Position numbers and translations under genes: made by a program | Shown: one piece after another, positions 14,764 to 24,037 of the stretch | Layout of the letters: each line of letters begins with the position of its first letter | How positions within the stretch are numbered: position 1 is the stretch's first letter | Assembly: GCA_027578815.1 (NCBI GenBank) | Contig: JANBTH010000126.1 | Coordinates: 1 to 33,179 of the forward strand | DNA: 33,179 nucleotides | Direction: 5' to 3' | Origin: Coemansia sp. RSA 1804 | Lineage: Eukaryota > Kickxellomycota > Kickxellomycetes > Kickxellales > Kickxellaceae | Notes under the pieces: model-generated | Databases searched by the model: none | The model's input: the letters and a program-made list of their open reading frames with translations, nothing else | What the model was told of the DNA's origin: nothing

Positions 14764-16287
14764 ATGGTTGGCAAAGCGTGCCTTGTGGTCATCGACGGAT
14801 GGGGCATCAACGACGACAAGAAGGTCAAGGGCGACGCGATCCGCGACGCCGAAACACCGGTGATGGACGATCTGGAGAAGACTCAGGCGTTTACCACGCT
14901 TGCAGCGCATGGCCGCGCAGTTGGGCTGCCGGCGGGGCTTATGGGAAACTCGGAAGTCGGGCACCTGAACATTGGCGCCGGACGCGTGGTGTACCAGGAT
15001 ATCGTGCGCATCGATGTTGCGCTGGAGGAGAAGCAGTTTGGCAAGACGCCGGCGATCAGCGAGACGTTTGAGAAGGCGAAGGCAACCACCGGGAGACTGC
15101 ATCTCTGCGGCCTTGTTTCGGACGGCGGAGTGCATGCGCACATCAAGCACCTGATTGGGCTGCTGGAGGCGGCGAAGGAGGCCGAGGTGCCTGAGGCGTA
15201 TGTGCACTTCTACGCAGATGGCCGTGATACGAGTCCGCGGTCGGCGACAAAGTACATTGAGGAGCTGCAGCAGGCGATGGCAGCGCTGGAGTACGGACGG
15301 ATTGCAACGATTGTTGGGCGGTACTACGCGATGGACCGCGACAAGCGCTGGGAGCGGATCCAGATTGCGTTTGATGCGATGACGCAGGGCCGCGGCGAGA
15401 AGAGCGATGATCCGATCAAGACGGTTGAGGAGAGATACGCCAAGGACGAAACCGACGAGTTCCTGAAGCCGATCATCGTGGACCAGAAGGGCCTTGTGCG
15501 CGAGAACGACGCAATGTTCTTCTTCGACTTCCGGTCGGACCGTATGCGCGAGATCGCGCAGGCATTCGGAGTGAAGCCAACGCCGTTCGACTCGAGCGTG
15601 CCGAGCGGCCTGCACATCGCCACGATGACGCAGTACAAGGCGGACTTTCCGTTCCCGGCGGCGTTTCCGCCGCAGAAGATGACGGATGTGCTGGCCGAGT
15701 GGCTGGCCAAGCGCGACGTTGCGCAGGTGCACGTGGCCGAGACCGAGAAGTACGCGCACGTGACGTTCTTCTTCAACGGCGGCACGGAGGCGCAGTTCCA
15801 GCGCGAGGACCGTGATCTGATCCCGTCGCCGCACGTGGCCACGTACGATCTGAAGCCGCAGATGTCGGCGCCCGAGGTTGGCGCCAAGGTCGCCGAGGAG
15901 CTGGCGCGCGACAAGTATCCGTTCGTCATGTGCAACTTTGCGCCGCCCGACATGGTTGGCCACACCGGCCAGTACGACGCAGCCTGCGAGGCTGTTGCGG
16001 CGACCGACAAGGCCATTGGCGTCATCTACGAGGCCTGCAAGAAGCACGGCTACACTCTGTTTGTCACCGCCGACCACGGCAACGCGGAGAAGATGCTTGC
16101 TGCCGACGGAACGCCCCACACTGCGCACACTTGCTCCCGCGTGCCGCTTGTCATGGCGCCAGCTGCCGCCTCCGCCTTTGCGCCGGCCGATCCAAAACAC
16201 GCCTTGTGCGATGTCGCGCCCACGCTGCTGGCCTTCATGGGGCTGGACATTCCCGAGAGCATGACTGGCCACTCGCTGCTCGCCTAA
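14764..16287 (+). CDS. gpmI: 2,3-bisphosphoglycerate-independent phosphoglycerate mutase
   Basis: A complete 507-aa cytosolic glycolytic enzyme interconverting 3- and 2-phosphoglycerate via a phosphoserine intermediate, using two metal ions (alkaline phosphatase superfamily). Seen: CLVVIDGWG with metal ligand Asp11; MGNSEVGHLNIG with catalytic Ser63; YADGRDTSP; RYYAMDRDKRWER; FFDFRSDRMREI; NFAPPDMVGHTG; and TADHGNAEKM. All expected ligand motifs are intact. The ATG at 14764 (context AAAAATGG) begins right before the family's first strand; an ATG at 14692 would add 24 unlikely residues. The gene is GC-rich with strong codon bias and has a C/T-rich promoter, consistent with high expression. This type is unrelated to the cofactor-dependent mutase of budding yeast, but is known in some filamentous fungi, plants and bacteria. 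Confidence 0.97.
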   Translation: MVGKACLVVIDGWGINDDKKVKGDAIRDAETPVMDDLEKTQAFTTLAAHGRAVGLPAGLMGNSEVGHLNIGAGRVVYQDIVRIDVALEEKQFGKTPAISETFEKAKATTGRLHLCGLVSDGGVHAHIKHLIGLLEAAKEAEVPEAYVHFYADGRDTSPRSATKYIEELQQAMAALEYGRIATIVGRYYAMDRDKRWERIQIAFDAMTQGRGEKSDDPIKTVEERYAKDETDEFLKPIIVDQKGLVRENDAMFFFDFRSDRMREIAQAFGVKPTPFDSSVPSGLHIATMTQYKADFPFPAAFPPQKMTDVLAEWLAKRDVAQVHVAETEKYAHVTFFFNGGTEAQFQREDRDLIPSPHVATYDLKPQMSAPEVGAKVAEELARDKYPFVMCNFAPPDMVGHTGQYDAACEAVAATDKAIGVIYEACKKHGYTLFVTADHGNAEKMLAADGTPHTAHTCSRVPLVMAPAAASAFAPADPKHALCDVAPTLLAFMGLDIPESMTGHSLLA

Positions 16288-16441
16288 CGATGCCCCCCAT
16301 TCTATAAATGGAGGACTTCTTCTGGATGTAACTCATGGGGGGAAGGGACTTGTTTGATTCTGTCTTGTGTTTCTCATTTTGCAATACAATACACATAACC
16401 ACAACTCAACACAGCACAACTACACGACGCTACACTGCACT

Positions 16442-17077
16442 ATGCTGCCTCCTCTCGGCCTTTCTGCCGCCGCCCTAGTTGCAGCGCTTGCGACTTCTGC
16501 GCTGGCCTTTGTTGATCCGCTTGCCAACATCCCCGATCCTGCCACGCAGCTGCCGGTTCCGCAGGGAAAGCCAGTCTGTGCGGCACAGAACATCCTCGAC
16601 AACTGCCTATCGCAGCAGCGCACGGTCTTCAGCATGTGCTCCTACGCCGACTGGGGCTGCAAATGCTCTGCGCAGAAGGCAATTGCCGGCTGCTTCAACA
16701 ACTGTCCGATGGATGAGGCCAAGCCGTCGCACGAGGGCCAGATAATTGTCTTCTGCAACGCTGCCATGCGCGAGGAGGAGCAGAAGTCGAAGTCGTCGGC
16801 AAAGAATGACGCCAAACCCACTGCCTCCGCGTCCTCTGCCAAACCCGCCGCTTCTGCCCAGAACGATGCCGACGAGATCGACGATGCTGGAACTGGCGGC
16901 CGCCATCGCCATAACAAGAACGGCGGTGCTCAGTGGAAGAAGAAGAACGGCTCTTCGTTCAAGGCTGGCTCGTCCGGTGACTCTGGCGCCTTCGATAGCG
17001 CTGCTTCGGTCTCTGGCGTTTCTCTTCTTTCTTGTGCCGCCGCTATTGCTGCGGCACTCGCCTCTGGCATCTACTAG
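16442..17077 (+). CDS. GPI-anchored eight-cysteine surface protein (CFEM-like)
   Basis: A 211-aa secreted protein. Signal peptide about 1-22 (hydrophobic, ending SALA). The ectodomain has eight cysteines at 46, 55, 66, 73, 75, 84, 88 and 105, including YADWGCKC and CFNNCPMDEA. This pattern (D before CxC, then CxxNCP) resembles fungal GPI-anchored Ser/Thr-rich extracellular proteins and is close to, but not identical with, the CFEM spacing (first gap is eight residues instead of three). A Lys/Ser/Ala-rich spacer (112-145) and a basic His/Lys/Asn stretch (152-170) follow, then a small-residue region (GSSGDSGA, 176-183) suited as an omega site and a C-terminal hydrophobic tail (about 190-211). 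The start at 16442 gives a proper signal peptide; the in-frame ATG at 16367 does not. Likely attached to plasma membrane or wall; role unknown. Confidence 0.85.
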   Translation: MLPPLGLSAAALVAALATSALAFVDPLANIPDPATQLPVPQGKPVCAAQNILDNCLSQQRTVFSMCSYADWGCKCSAQKAIAGCFNNCPMDEAKPSHEGQIIVFCNAAMREEEQKSKSSAKNDAKPTASASSAKPAASAQNDADEIDDAGTGGRHRHNKNGGAQWKKKNGSSFKAGSSGDSGAFDSAASVSGVSLLSCAAAIAAALASGIY

Positions 17078-18223
17078 ACTTCTATACTTTCTTATTCAAT
17101 TCATTCACGCTGTCCCCTGTCATTTGAGGCTTATTTTGTTTACTTCATTCTTTCATTTTGCAATAACACCATAAAGCAAATAACCAGCGGAATATACGTA
17201 TATTTATTGCCCATTTTAATATCATTAAACAGATAATTTCTCCACTAGTTGCACTACTATACGTGGATTTCTTTTTTTTTTTGAAACGGCCATCATGGGC
17301 TTTTTGCTCTAGCTAACCCCCACATGGCACTTGTTCACTTTTCCCATTTCTGGTAATTCTCTCCTTTGTTCCTCTTCTTGTCTCATACCCATTCGGCGTG
17401 TTTTAGCACCCGATCCACACATGTACGTTCCTTTTTGGCTGGTGTGGGACCGGCTGGCACATAGCCTACAATTTATAACATGTAACATGTAACATGTAAC
17501 GTAATCTCGGCGCTTAACTCGGTGACTACTTTTCCACTTCTTTCTTTATCGCTCTTAACACGAAGATCCATTTAGAATACTCGCTATGCTTAAACCCATG
17601 GCGTTGGATTCATGGCTTTACAGCACTTTGCATTGTTCTTTACAATGTTGCAGTTTTGTGCGGTCTTTGGAATCTCTCTTTCTTATATCTTTCTAGTTCA
17701 TTTTACATTGTAGGCTTTCCTAAGAATAAATTAAAATACGCGTATTGCTGCAACCAGAAATTCTCAGTATTGTTCATTCCTATTGCAATTGTTAAATTTG
17801 TCAATAAATCTTTTTGCACAGCTCATATACATCGTTGCAGAAAGAATTTGGAAAATGACAAAATAATGACAAAGTAAAGGTAGCCACAGTGAATGTTTGA
17901 ACGATTGCCGCTGCAATTCCACATTGCATATAAAGAAACGCAGAGTTTTTTATTGTAATCTTCTTTATATGCTTACAAACACCTGCTTCTCTTGTTTCTT
18001 CTTGGGCTTAATATCTGCATGTGTTTTTATACTTTTTTTTTGGTTTCTTTGTCAAGAAAAAACAATTGTAGATTACGAACCGCTATATAAACGTTGATGC
18101 ACATCCCCCTTTCTCCTCCCTTTTATCGTTTTAAATGTTCAAGTAAACGTTTTTTTCTTTAATTTCTTTCTTCACAAATACCATAATTTTACTATTACCA
18201 GCACTGGTTTTTTTCTTTTATCA
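17078..18223. other. AT-rich intergenic region before the acyltransferase
   Basis: About 1.15 kb with no convincing gene. It contains a TAACATG tandem repeat (17476-17500) and long T-rich stretches, becoming strongly AT-rich towards the acyltransferase start. Two T-rich frames at 17656-17877 and 17897-18097 have composition typical of non-coding AT sequence. This is where the GC-rich left segment gives way to the AT-rich accessory block. Confidence 0.5.
17476..17500. repeat. TAACATG 7-bp tandem repeat (3.6 copies)
   Basis: Three perfect copies of TAACATG followed by TAAC. Each unit contains the ACATGT palindrome across the junctions. It may be a small satellite or a protein-binding array; nothing else in the window repeats it. 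Confidence 0.85.
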
Positions 18224-19744
18224 ATGGATTCATTTACCTCCAGTGTCAACTCGCAGGTTATCTACCTGGATGGCTACGACACTACGTGTTCAACTCTGAG
18301 TATTCCACTCTGCTACTGGTACAAGAACGACTCTCCCAGCTCTGCGAATGAGTTTATGCCAGCCAAGGTGCTAGAGGAGGCCTTCTACAAAGCATTGCTA
18401 GAGTTTCCTATTCTTGCAGGCTACATTAGAACAAACTCCTACAGTCGCATGTACATTGATGTGAACAAGGATAACCTGAACATGCCTGTTTACACTGACA
18501 CCACGGCATGTTGCAACCTGACTTACTCTGCTATGAGCGATGCTGGATTTGACCTGAGAAAGCTTCCCATCAATCTGCGTGGCAAGTACGGCGTTCCAGT
18601 GTCTGTTGGTCTGTTTAACAGACAGATAAAGCCTGCCTTCTTCCATATCCTCCGATTCAAGGACAATGGCGGTGTGTTCATTTATGCAAGCGTTTTACAT
18701 TGCCTAGTTGACGGATATGGCTTTGTTAGCTTCATGAACCGCTGGGCTGAGATTGCAAAGTGGATGCAGCAGCCTGAGGGTGTCAAAGAGAAGCAGCCGT
18801 TGCCTACACGCAAGTACATTCATGACCGTTTAGCCTTTGCTGACATGCGTTCTGATGAAACCAACGCTCTGGATAGCAAGTTAGTTAACTGTTCCTCGGG
18901 GAGGGACTTCTATTCCAAATGGCTTGCATCGAGACCAACAAGCGGGCGCAGTCGCATTCTCAAGGGATACTTGGAGTCGCGTAAATATGTGCTCAGCACC
19001 TTCCATATTCCTTCAAAGACGCTAGAGGATCTCCGTGACTCTGTGCAGAAGCATGCGCCGGCCGGCGTAAAGTACTCAATTAACGACATTATCACCGCAT
19101 ACATTTCTATTGTCTGCATGAAGGCGGAGAAGAAGGAACTTGACGATGAATCAAAAAAGCCGTTGTCCAGAGTACTTCGAATGGTTAATGCATATGCCCG
19201 CCAATCGAAAGGACAAAGAAAATTGGATCTGGAGATGGCTGTGAATATCAGGCCACGCGTAAAGGAAAGTCGCCCTGATGCCAAGGACTATATGGGCAAC
19301 ATGGCGTTTGGAAAGGGGATTGAGCTTTCAACTGATATTGTTGATGTTGAGCCCACCGATGAGGTGCTCTCTGTTCTGGCGCTCAAGATCCATGAGCTTG
19401 TCAAATCCGCAGATGAGAAATACTATTCTCAACTCAAGGGTTTTCTAGAGAGGAAGCCCGACAATTACCTGCGCAAGCTGTTTGGTGCTTCAAGGAGCAA
19501 CTACAGTCTGCTGGTAAGCAGTCACACTAGCTTCCCGCACTACAATGTCGACTTTGGTGCTGGAATCCCTGCTCTCGTGCACAAGGGTCCACATACAACC
19601 AATGAAGTCGTATATGTGATGCCTGCTCACCCGTCAATTGGCGGATACGTGATTGAAACCAAGTTTTCGCCCGCTGCAACTACCAATATAATCCAAAACT
19701 CCGACTGGATGAAGCTGGTGGACAAGTTTGACAGCTTTTCGTAA
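18224..19744 (+). CDS. BAHD-type acyl-CoA O/N-acyltransferase
   Basis: The 506-aa protein has the two-domain BAHD layout. The catalytic HxxxD motif is HCLVDGYG (His159, Asp163). The second-domain landmarks are AVNIRPRV (339-346) followed by YMGNMAFG (356-363), equivalent to the family's VNxRxR...GN. DFGAG (443-447) replaces the usual structural DFGWG. These enzymes transfer acyl groups from acyl-CoA to hydroxyl or amine acceptors, often in secondary metabolism or detoxification (fungal trichothecene acetyltransferases are relatives). Acceptor and donor are not predictable. No signal peptide, so probably cytosolic. It is intronless and lies just upstream of three F-box-like paralogues on the same strand, but no biosynthetic core enzyme is nearby, so a metabolite cluster is not supported. 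Confidence 0.87.
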   Translation: MDSFTSSVNSQVIYLDGYDTTCSTLSIPLCYWYKNDSPSSANEFMPAKVLEEAFYKALLEFPILAGYIRTNSYSRMYIDVNKDNLNMPVYTDTTACCNLTYSAMSDAGFDLRKLPINLRGKYGVPVSVGLFNRQIKPAFFHILRFKDNGGVFIYASVLHCLVDGYGFVSFMNRWAEIAKWMQQPEGVKEKQPLPTRKYIHDRLAFADMRSDETNALDSKLVNCSSGRDFYSKWLASRPTSGRSRILKGYLESRKYVLSTFHIPSKTLEDLRDSVQKHAPAGVKYSINDIITAYISIVCMKAEKKELDDESKKPLSRVLRMVNAYARQSKGQRKLDLEMAVNIRPRVKESRPDAKDYMGNMAFGKGIELSTDIVDVEPTDEVLSVLALKIHELVKSADEKYYSQLKGFLERKPDNYLRKLFGASRSNYSLLVSSHTSFPHYNVDFGAGIPALVHKGPHTTNEVVYVMPAHPSIGGYVIETKFSPAATTNIIQNSDWMKLVDKFDSFS

Positions 19745-20147
19745 ACTTTTTTATTTTATTTCATTTTGCAAATTTCTCTAAGTATTGTTTTTTCATTTTG
19801 CTGCATAAATTTCAGATTATATGTTTTTAAGAACAGTCTAACTGCAAAAAATTAGTGTCAAACCACACTTGCTCTACGCGTTCTTTGTGTTCTTTGTGGA
19901 GCAAGATAAAAGGAAATCTTTTGTTCATTATGACCAGTCAAAAATAATGCATACAATGAACTAAAGTGTTTCCTTGTTCAAATATATAATTTTCAAGTTC
20001 ATTTGCTGTACAGTCCAGCTCACATGGGCTTTTAGCCATCTTATGAATTTTTCATCTACACTTTTTCTTACTTTCTGGTCAACTCTTTATCTCTATTAAT
20101 TTTTGAAAACTTTTTAATTTCAACTATACGTTATCAGGCTCCAAATT
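19745..20147. other. AT-rich spacer between acyltransferase and first F-box-like gene
   Basis: About 400 bases, strongly AT-rich, holding the 3' end of the acyltransferase and the promoter of the first F-box-like gene. No gene, repeat array or distinct signal is recognised. Confidence 0.5.
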
Positions 20148-21710
20148 ATGAATGTTAGCTTTGATGCCCTGCCTTCTGACATTCTAATACATATCTTTAA
20201 AACCATCACCCGGGATGCACGTCCGTCAATTATATACTGGACCGGGTGTATAACCCTACTAGGCGTATGCCAACGATGGCGACATCTTGCATTGCCGGTT
20301 GTCCACAGGGTTGTTGTGCTTGACTATAATGAGCGCATAAGGACAAACGCAGATTTGATTTCAAGCAATATAAGGCATATACCGCGAACCGTGAGTGTTT
20401 GGATAACATGTAAAAAAGATAATCCCGTGCAATACTTGCAAGATGTCGTAGAAAAGCTTCAAGCAAACAGCAACCTGCTTTCTAGAATAGCATTACTTGA
20501 TTTAAGCGTTTACTTCTCATGCCCGGAAATAACTGATAGAGAAAATTACATGGTTATGAGAGAAGACACTTACAATATTGCCTCGGACATAAGGCGAGTT
20601 CTTCCTAATATCTCAACACTGCTATTTAGATCTCATACTAGCAGTAGCTTTAGCCTGGTGCTGGAAACTGCGCTGTATAACGAGTATGCGCCCCAGCTGA
20701 AACGTGCAAAGCTAGACACAACTGCCATGTTGTACAATACCAACTTTTCAAACCTTCTTACTCACCTAAGTCTTTTCCAGTACCCGGAATCAAACCTACT
20801 CTCAAAGATTGACGTAATCAATTTAACCAGACTTGAGCTGCATGAGATTGACAGCATTTTTAAGTGGGATATTTTTGTTTCAAAAGACGCTACCAAAGCA
20901 AACATTCTCTATTTTCCTGCGCTACAGCATATGTCAGTTTCGGTACTTGTCATGCCCAACTATGCAGACAACAATAATACTAGTAATGGCTATGACGATG
21001 ATAGCGTGAATCTTTGGATAGTAGGGCCTAACAATAACTTTGGCTATGTGTTTGAAGCACCAAAGCTCAAGGTGCTAGAAATGTTTGCACTTTGCCCACT
21101 AACATTATCTTTTCTCGCATCAATTGCTGTGCCAAAGACGATTGACCAGCTTTGCGTTAGAACATTAAACTCTACAGACCTTATATTTTACCAATTTACA
21201 TTATCTGCAGCAGCAAAGACCGTGTTTGTAAAGCACTACAACGTCTCACTGGAATACGATACAATTGATGACATTGTTTTTGCAAATGACTTACAAAGCA
21301 CCAGTGAAATAGTGTACTCTGGACTAAATGTGCGTGTAGAGATTGAACTTTCTACTGCTGTAGTTGAGAATATTATGTGGCCGCAAGTGACAAGGTTAAA
21401 CATTTGCTCAACAATATCATTAACAGATATAATAACCCTTATTAGCTTAAAGCTGCCCGGTATTTTAATTCTCCGGGTCCACAATATCAAGATAGACAAA
21501 TTTGAAGATGGGTCCATTGGTATTTCTGAGCTTTTAAACAATACTAAAATAATACCAGTTAAAAGCAACTTGAGAACACTTGTATACGAGTTTAGCACGT
21601 ACGAGGAGCTGCCACAGGACCTGTGTCGCAACTTTGAGGAATTCATGTTTAAAACTATAAAGTCTCTAAAGTACTGCAACTTGGATTCGCTAAGCAAGTG
21701 GGTTAATTAG
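20148..21710 (+). CDS. F-box-like protein, tandem paralogue 1 of 3
   Basis: A 520-aa protein beginning with an F-box-like segment: FDALPSDILIHIFKTI (5-20) then LLGVCQRWRHLALPVV (37-52). F-box proteins usually recruit substrates to Skp1-cullin-F-box ubiquitin ligases. The rest is a long region rich in Leu/Ile/Asn with short strand-like units resembling irregular leucine-rich repeats. Landmarks shared with the two next genes are FxWDIF, FPALQHMSV, GPNNNFGYVFEAPKLK, LCPLTLSFLASI, ANDLQS and MWPQVTRLNI (Trp411). The full-length colinearity shows tandem duplication followed by strong divergence. AT-rich codon use contrasts with the flanking housekeeping genes. Nuclear or cytosolic location is likely; the target is unknown. 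Called F-box-like because the motif is recognised by eye. Confidence 0.8.
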   Translation: MNVSFDALPSDILIHIFKTITRDARPSIIYWTGCITLLGVCQRWRHLALPVVHRVVVLDYNERIRTNADLISSNIRHIPRTVSVWITCKKDNPVQYLQDVVEKLQANSNLLSRIALLDLSVYFSCPEITDRENYMVMREDTYNIASDIRRVLPNISTLLFRSHTSSSFSLVLETALYNEYAPQLKRAKLDTTAMLYNTNFSNLLTHLSLFQYPESNLLSKIDVINLTRLELHEIDSIFKWDIFVSKDATKANILYFPALQHMSVSVLVMPNYADNNNTSNGYDDDSVNLWIVGPNNNFGYVFEAPKLKVLEMFALCPLTLSFLASIAVPKTIDQLCVRTLNSTDLIFYQFTLSAAAKTVFVKHYNVSLEYDTIDDIVFANDLQSTSEIVYSGLNVRVEIELSTAVVENIMWPQVTRLNICSTISLTDIITLISLKLPGILILRVHNIKIDKFEDGSIGISELLNNTKIIPVKSNLRTLVYEFSTYEELPQDLCRNFEEFMFKTIKSLKYCNLDSLSKWVN

Positions 21711-22007
21711 ACAGGAAAATGTAGATATCAGTTTGTTTTGTATCTAGTCTGGTTTGAACATTGTGGATCACAAGAGCTGCTTGTTTTTTCTCTCGTCATT
21801 ATACACGTCGCTAACAGGATAAAGCACTTAAAATTTTTTTGAATGTCACGCTTTCACCCACGATGCAGTCAACGGCTTTGTATTCCGGTTTGAATATATT
21901 GTTTGCTTTCGGTCCTTTTCCCTCTTTTATTCTTTTTACTCTTTTCACTTCTTTATCATCTTTTGCGTTAATTTTTTGTCTGTTTAAACTACCTACATTT
22001 GCATACA
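21711..22007. other. Spacer between F-box-like genes 1 and 2
   Basis: About 300 bases of T-rich sequence with no gene. It contains TATA-like and C/T-rich tracts just before the second paralogue's start. Confidence 0.45.
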
Positions 22008-23510
22008 ATGTATATAAATGATTTACCAACAGAGATTCTAGTTGCAATAGCAGCATATTCCTGCGAGGAGTTATACCACGTCGGTAATCCACATAAAAGG
22101 AGTTTTAACATCCTTTCAGTATGTAGAAAATGGAGACAGTTTGCTTTGCCTGTTGTTTATAAGAAGGTTAACATTGTTTATGTGGACACGCTATGGACAG
22201 AGATGGATATAATGCCAGAAAGCATGAAATACTACCCACGCATAGTTGTCTTTCGAGTGGACTCTGGAAATGGTGACCCTATTGGTCGTATTGAGAGTGC
22301 GTTAGACAAGCTGGAGATGCATAAAGAGATGCTGGACAAGGTCAACACCTTAAACGTAAGTGCGCAGTTTTTGGACTTTGGGGCCAATACAAACAATAAT
22401 ATTAGCCAGAATGAAAAGATGTTTTACCAAGCAGCGGAAAGATTAAAAAGGTTGCTGCCCAATGTAACAACTTTAAATGTCAATGGATATACAAACACAT
22501 CCGCATGCATTACCTTTGAAACAGCCCTGTTTAACGTGTATTCTCCACAGCTAGTACACGCAAAAATCGATTCTTTAGCTTTAAACGCAAAAACTGATTT
22601 TAAGAGACCGCTATCATCCTTTATCCTGTGTAAGCAGTCTGGCATGGGTAGTGGGTTTCGAACAATCAATGTTAGCAGTCTCACAAAACTTTCAATACAT
22701 TCTGTTGATGAGTCATTCAACTGGGGTATATTCTTGCCTGCTAATACTACTGACGTTAGCGTTCTTTCGTTTCCTGCGCTTGAATGCATGTTTGTTAGCG
22801 TATGTTTTAAAGTTAGGGGTAGGGGTAGTGGAGTTATTCAGCTGCAAGGCCCAACCAACAGATTTCCATATGTATTGGAAACTCCAAAACTTAGACATCT
22901 TAAAGTTGGCGCACTGTGTCCGCTGACATGCTCGCTTCTCTCATCAATAACCACTCCACGCCCAATTGCAAGGCTTTGCGTTGATAACAATGAGAATATA
23001 AATATTACGCTATATGGGTTAAATATGGCATTCGCAATTAAGCGCATATTTGAAAAATACAGTTATAACTTTGAGATAGACACTGACATTGATGCAATTG
23101 AACTAGCAAATGATTTACAGCATGTTGGCAATGTAGTGGATTTTGGCATACATGCGCATGTTATGAAATACATTTCTTCTGATTACATTCAGCGTATCTT
23201 TTGGCCACAAGTGACAAGGCTTGTTATTGATGTACCCATGTCAGTATCTAACATACTAATACTTATTGCTAATAAGATGCCCAACGTTACATTATTAGAA
23301 ATGGACAACGTCAAGATAGACTCACTAGACAATGACTTGAATTTAGTTGCCAATATTCAAAATAATGTCAAGCTAAGGTCAATAGTATATCATTTTTACG
23401 AAAAGGAAAATACTGCACCAGAGGATTACCAAAGGTTTGAAGCAGCCATATTAGACAGTATAAAAACCTTGCGGTATTGCACTTTAAAACAAGTATGCGC
23501 CAATGCATAG
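22008..23510 (+). CDS. F-box-like protein, tandem paralogue 2 of 3
   Basis: About 500 aa. The F-box-like N terminus reads MYINDLPTEILVAI then LSVCRKWRQFALPVV (36-50). I prefer the ATG at 22008 over the in-frame ATG at 21999, because it aligns exactly with MHINSLSSDVLIAI of paralogue 3; the longer form would add three residues. Shared landmarks: ESFNWGIFLP, FPALECMFVSV, GPTNRFPYVLETPKLRHL, LCPLTCSLLSSI, ELANDLQHV and IFWPQVTRLVI (Trp399). The DNA around the WPQVTR motif is nearly identical to that of paralogue 1, although the proteins are otherwise well diverged. Leucine-rich-repeat-like C-terminal region, AT-rich, intronless. Substrate unknown. Confidence 0.8.
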   Translation: MYINDLPTEILVAIAAYSCEELYHVGNPHKRSFNILSVCRKWRQFALPVVYKKVNIVYVDTLWTEMDIMPESMKYYPRIVVFRVDSGNGDPIGRIESALDKLEMHKEMLDKVNTLNVSAQFLDFGANTNNNISQNEKMFYQAAERLKRLLPNVTTLNVNGYTNTSACITFETALFNVYSPQLVHAKIDSLALNAKTDFKRPLSSFILCKQSGMGSGFRTINVSSLTKLSIHSVDESFNWGIFLPANTTDVSVLSFPALECMFVSVCFKVRGRGSGVIQLQGPTNRFPYVLETPKLRHLKVGALCPLTCSLLSSITTPRPIARLCVDNNENINITLYGLNMAFAIKRIFEKYSYNFEIDTDIDAIELANDLQHVGNVVDFGIHAHVMKYISSDYIQRIFWPQVTRLVIDVPMSVSNILILIANKMPNVTLLEMDNVKIDSLDNDLNLVANIQNNVKLRSIVYHFYEKENTAPEDYQRFEAAILDSIKTLRYCTLKQVCANA

Positions 23511-24037
23511 ATAAATTCTTTAGACCTGAAGCTTTGGTATTACGCTTTTTTGTTGCTATAATAATAAAGTGGTGTATTATGTGGCATAAAACTGATTATA
23601 GATTCAGTCAAAACGACATGTGTTTTACACCGTGTGCAAGCGGTGGAATCCTTTTCCTTTTTAGCCAGTACTACAACACATTTGGCTTTTAATCCAGATA
23701 ATTAATTTAGCTTTCTAGGGAGAGGAATAATTGCTTTTAGAAACGGATATTCATGAAGAAATAATTTTTTTTAACTGTATCATTGAGTGTCACATTATCA
23801 GACTTTGTCATATCCGTGACATGACAAGTTTATAGGAGTTTTCCCTCCCTATTTGATGCCAACGTGATCAGCAGATTGATTTCTACTTTTTCTTTCTCTC
23901 GCATCCTTGAAGTCTGTATAATGGATGCGCACATTTTTTAATTTCACCCTTTAATTTTTTTCACTCATTTTTCACTATTACTTTCCTTTTTTTCTTGCTA
24001 TATAAAAAACTGTACACACTTTATTAACAATAGAAAC
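23511..24037. other. Spacer between F-box-like genes 2 and 3
   Basis: About 530 bases, AT-rich. A 71-codon frame (23477-23692) overlaps the end of paralogue 2 and has no recognisable features. A T/C-rich tract with TATA-like sequence (about 23960-24005) precedes paralogue 3. Confidence 0.45.

Noticed and set aside
14746..16272. 508-codon minus-strand frame opposite phosphoglycerate mutase
   Set aside because: Antisense shadow of a GC-rich, strongly codon-biased gene; composition is Arg/Leu/His-rich with no motif.
17656..18097. Two short frames upstream of the acyltransferase
   Set aside because: Phe/Cys/Ile-rich readings of T-rich DNA with no similarity to known proteins.
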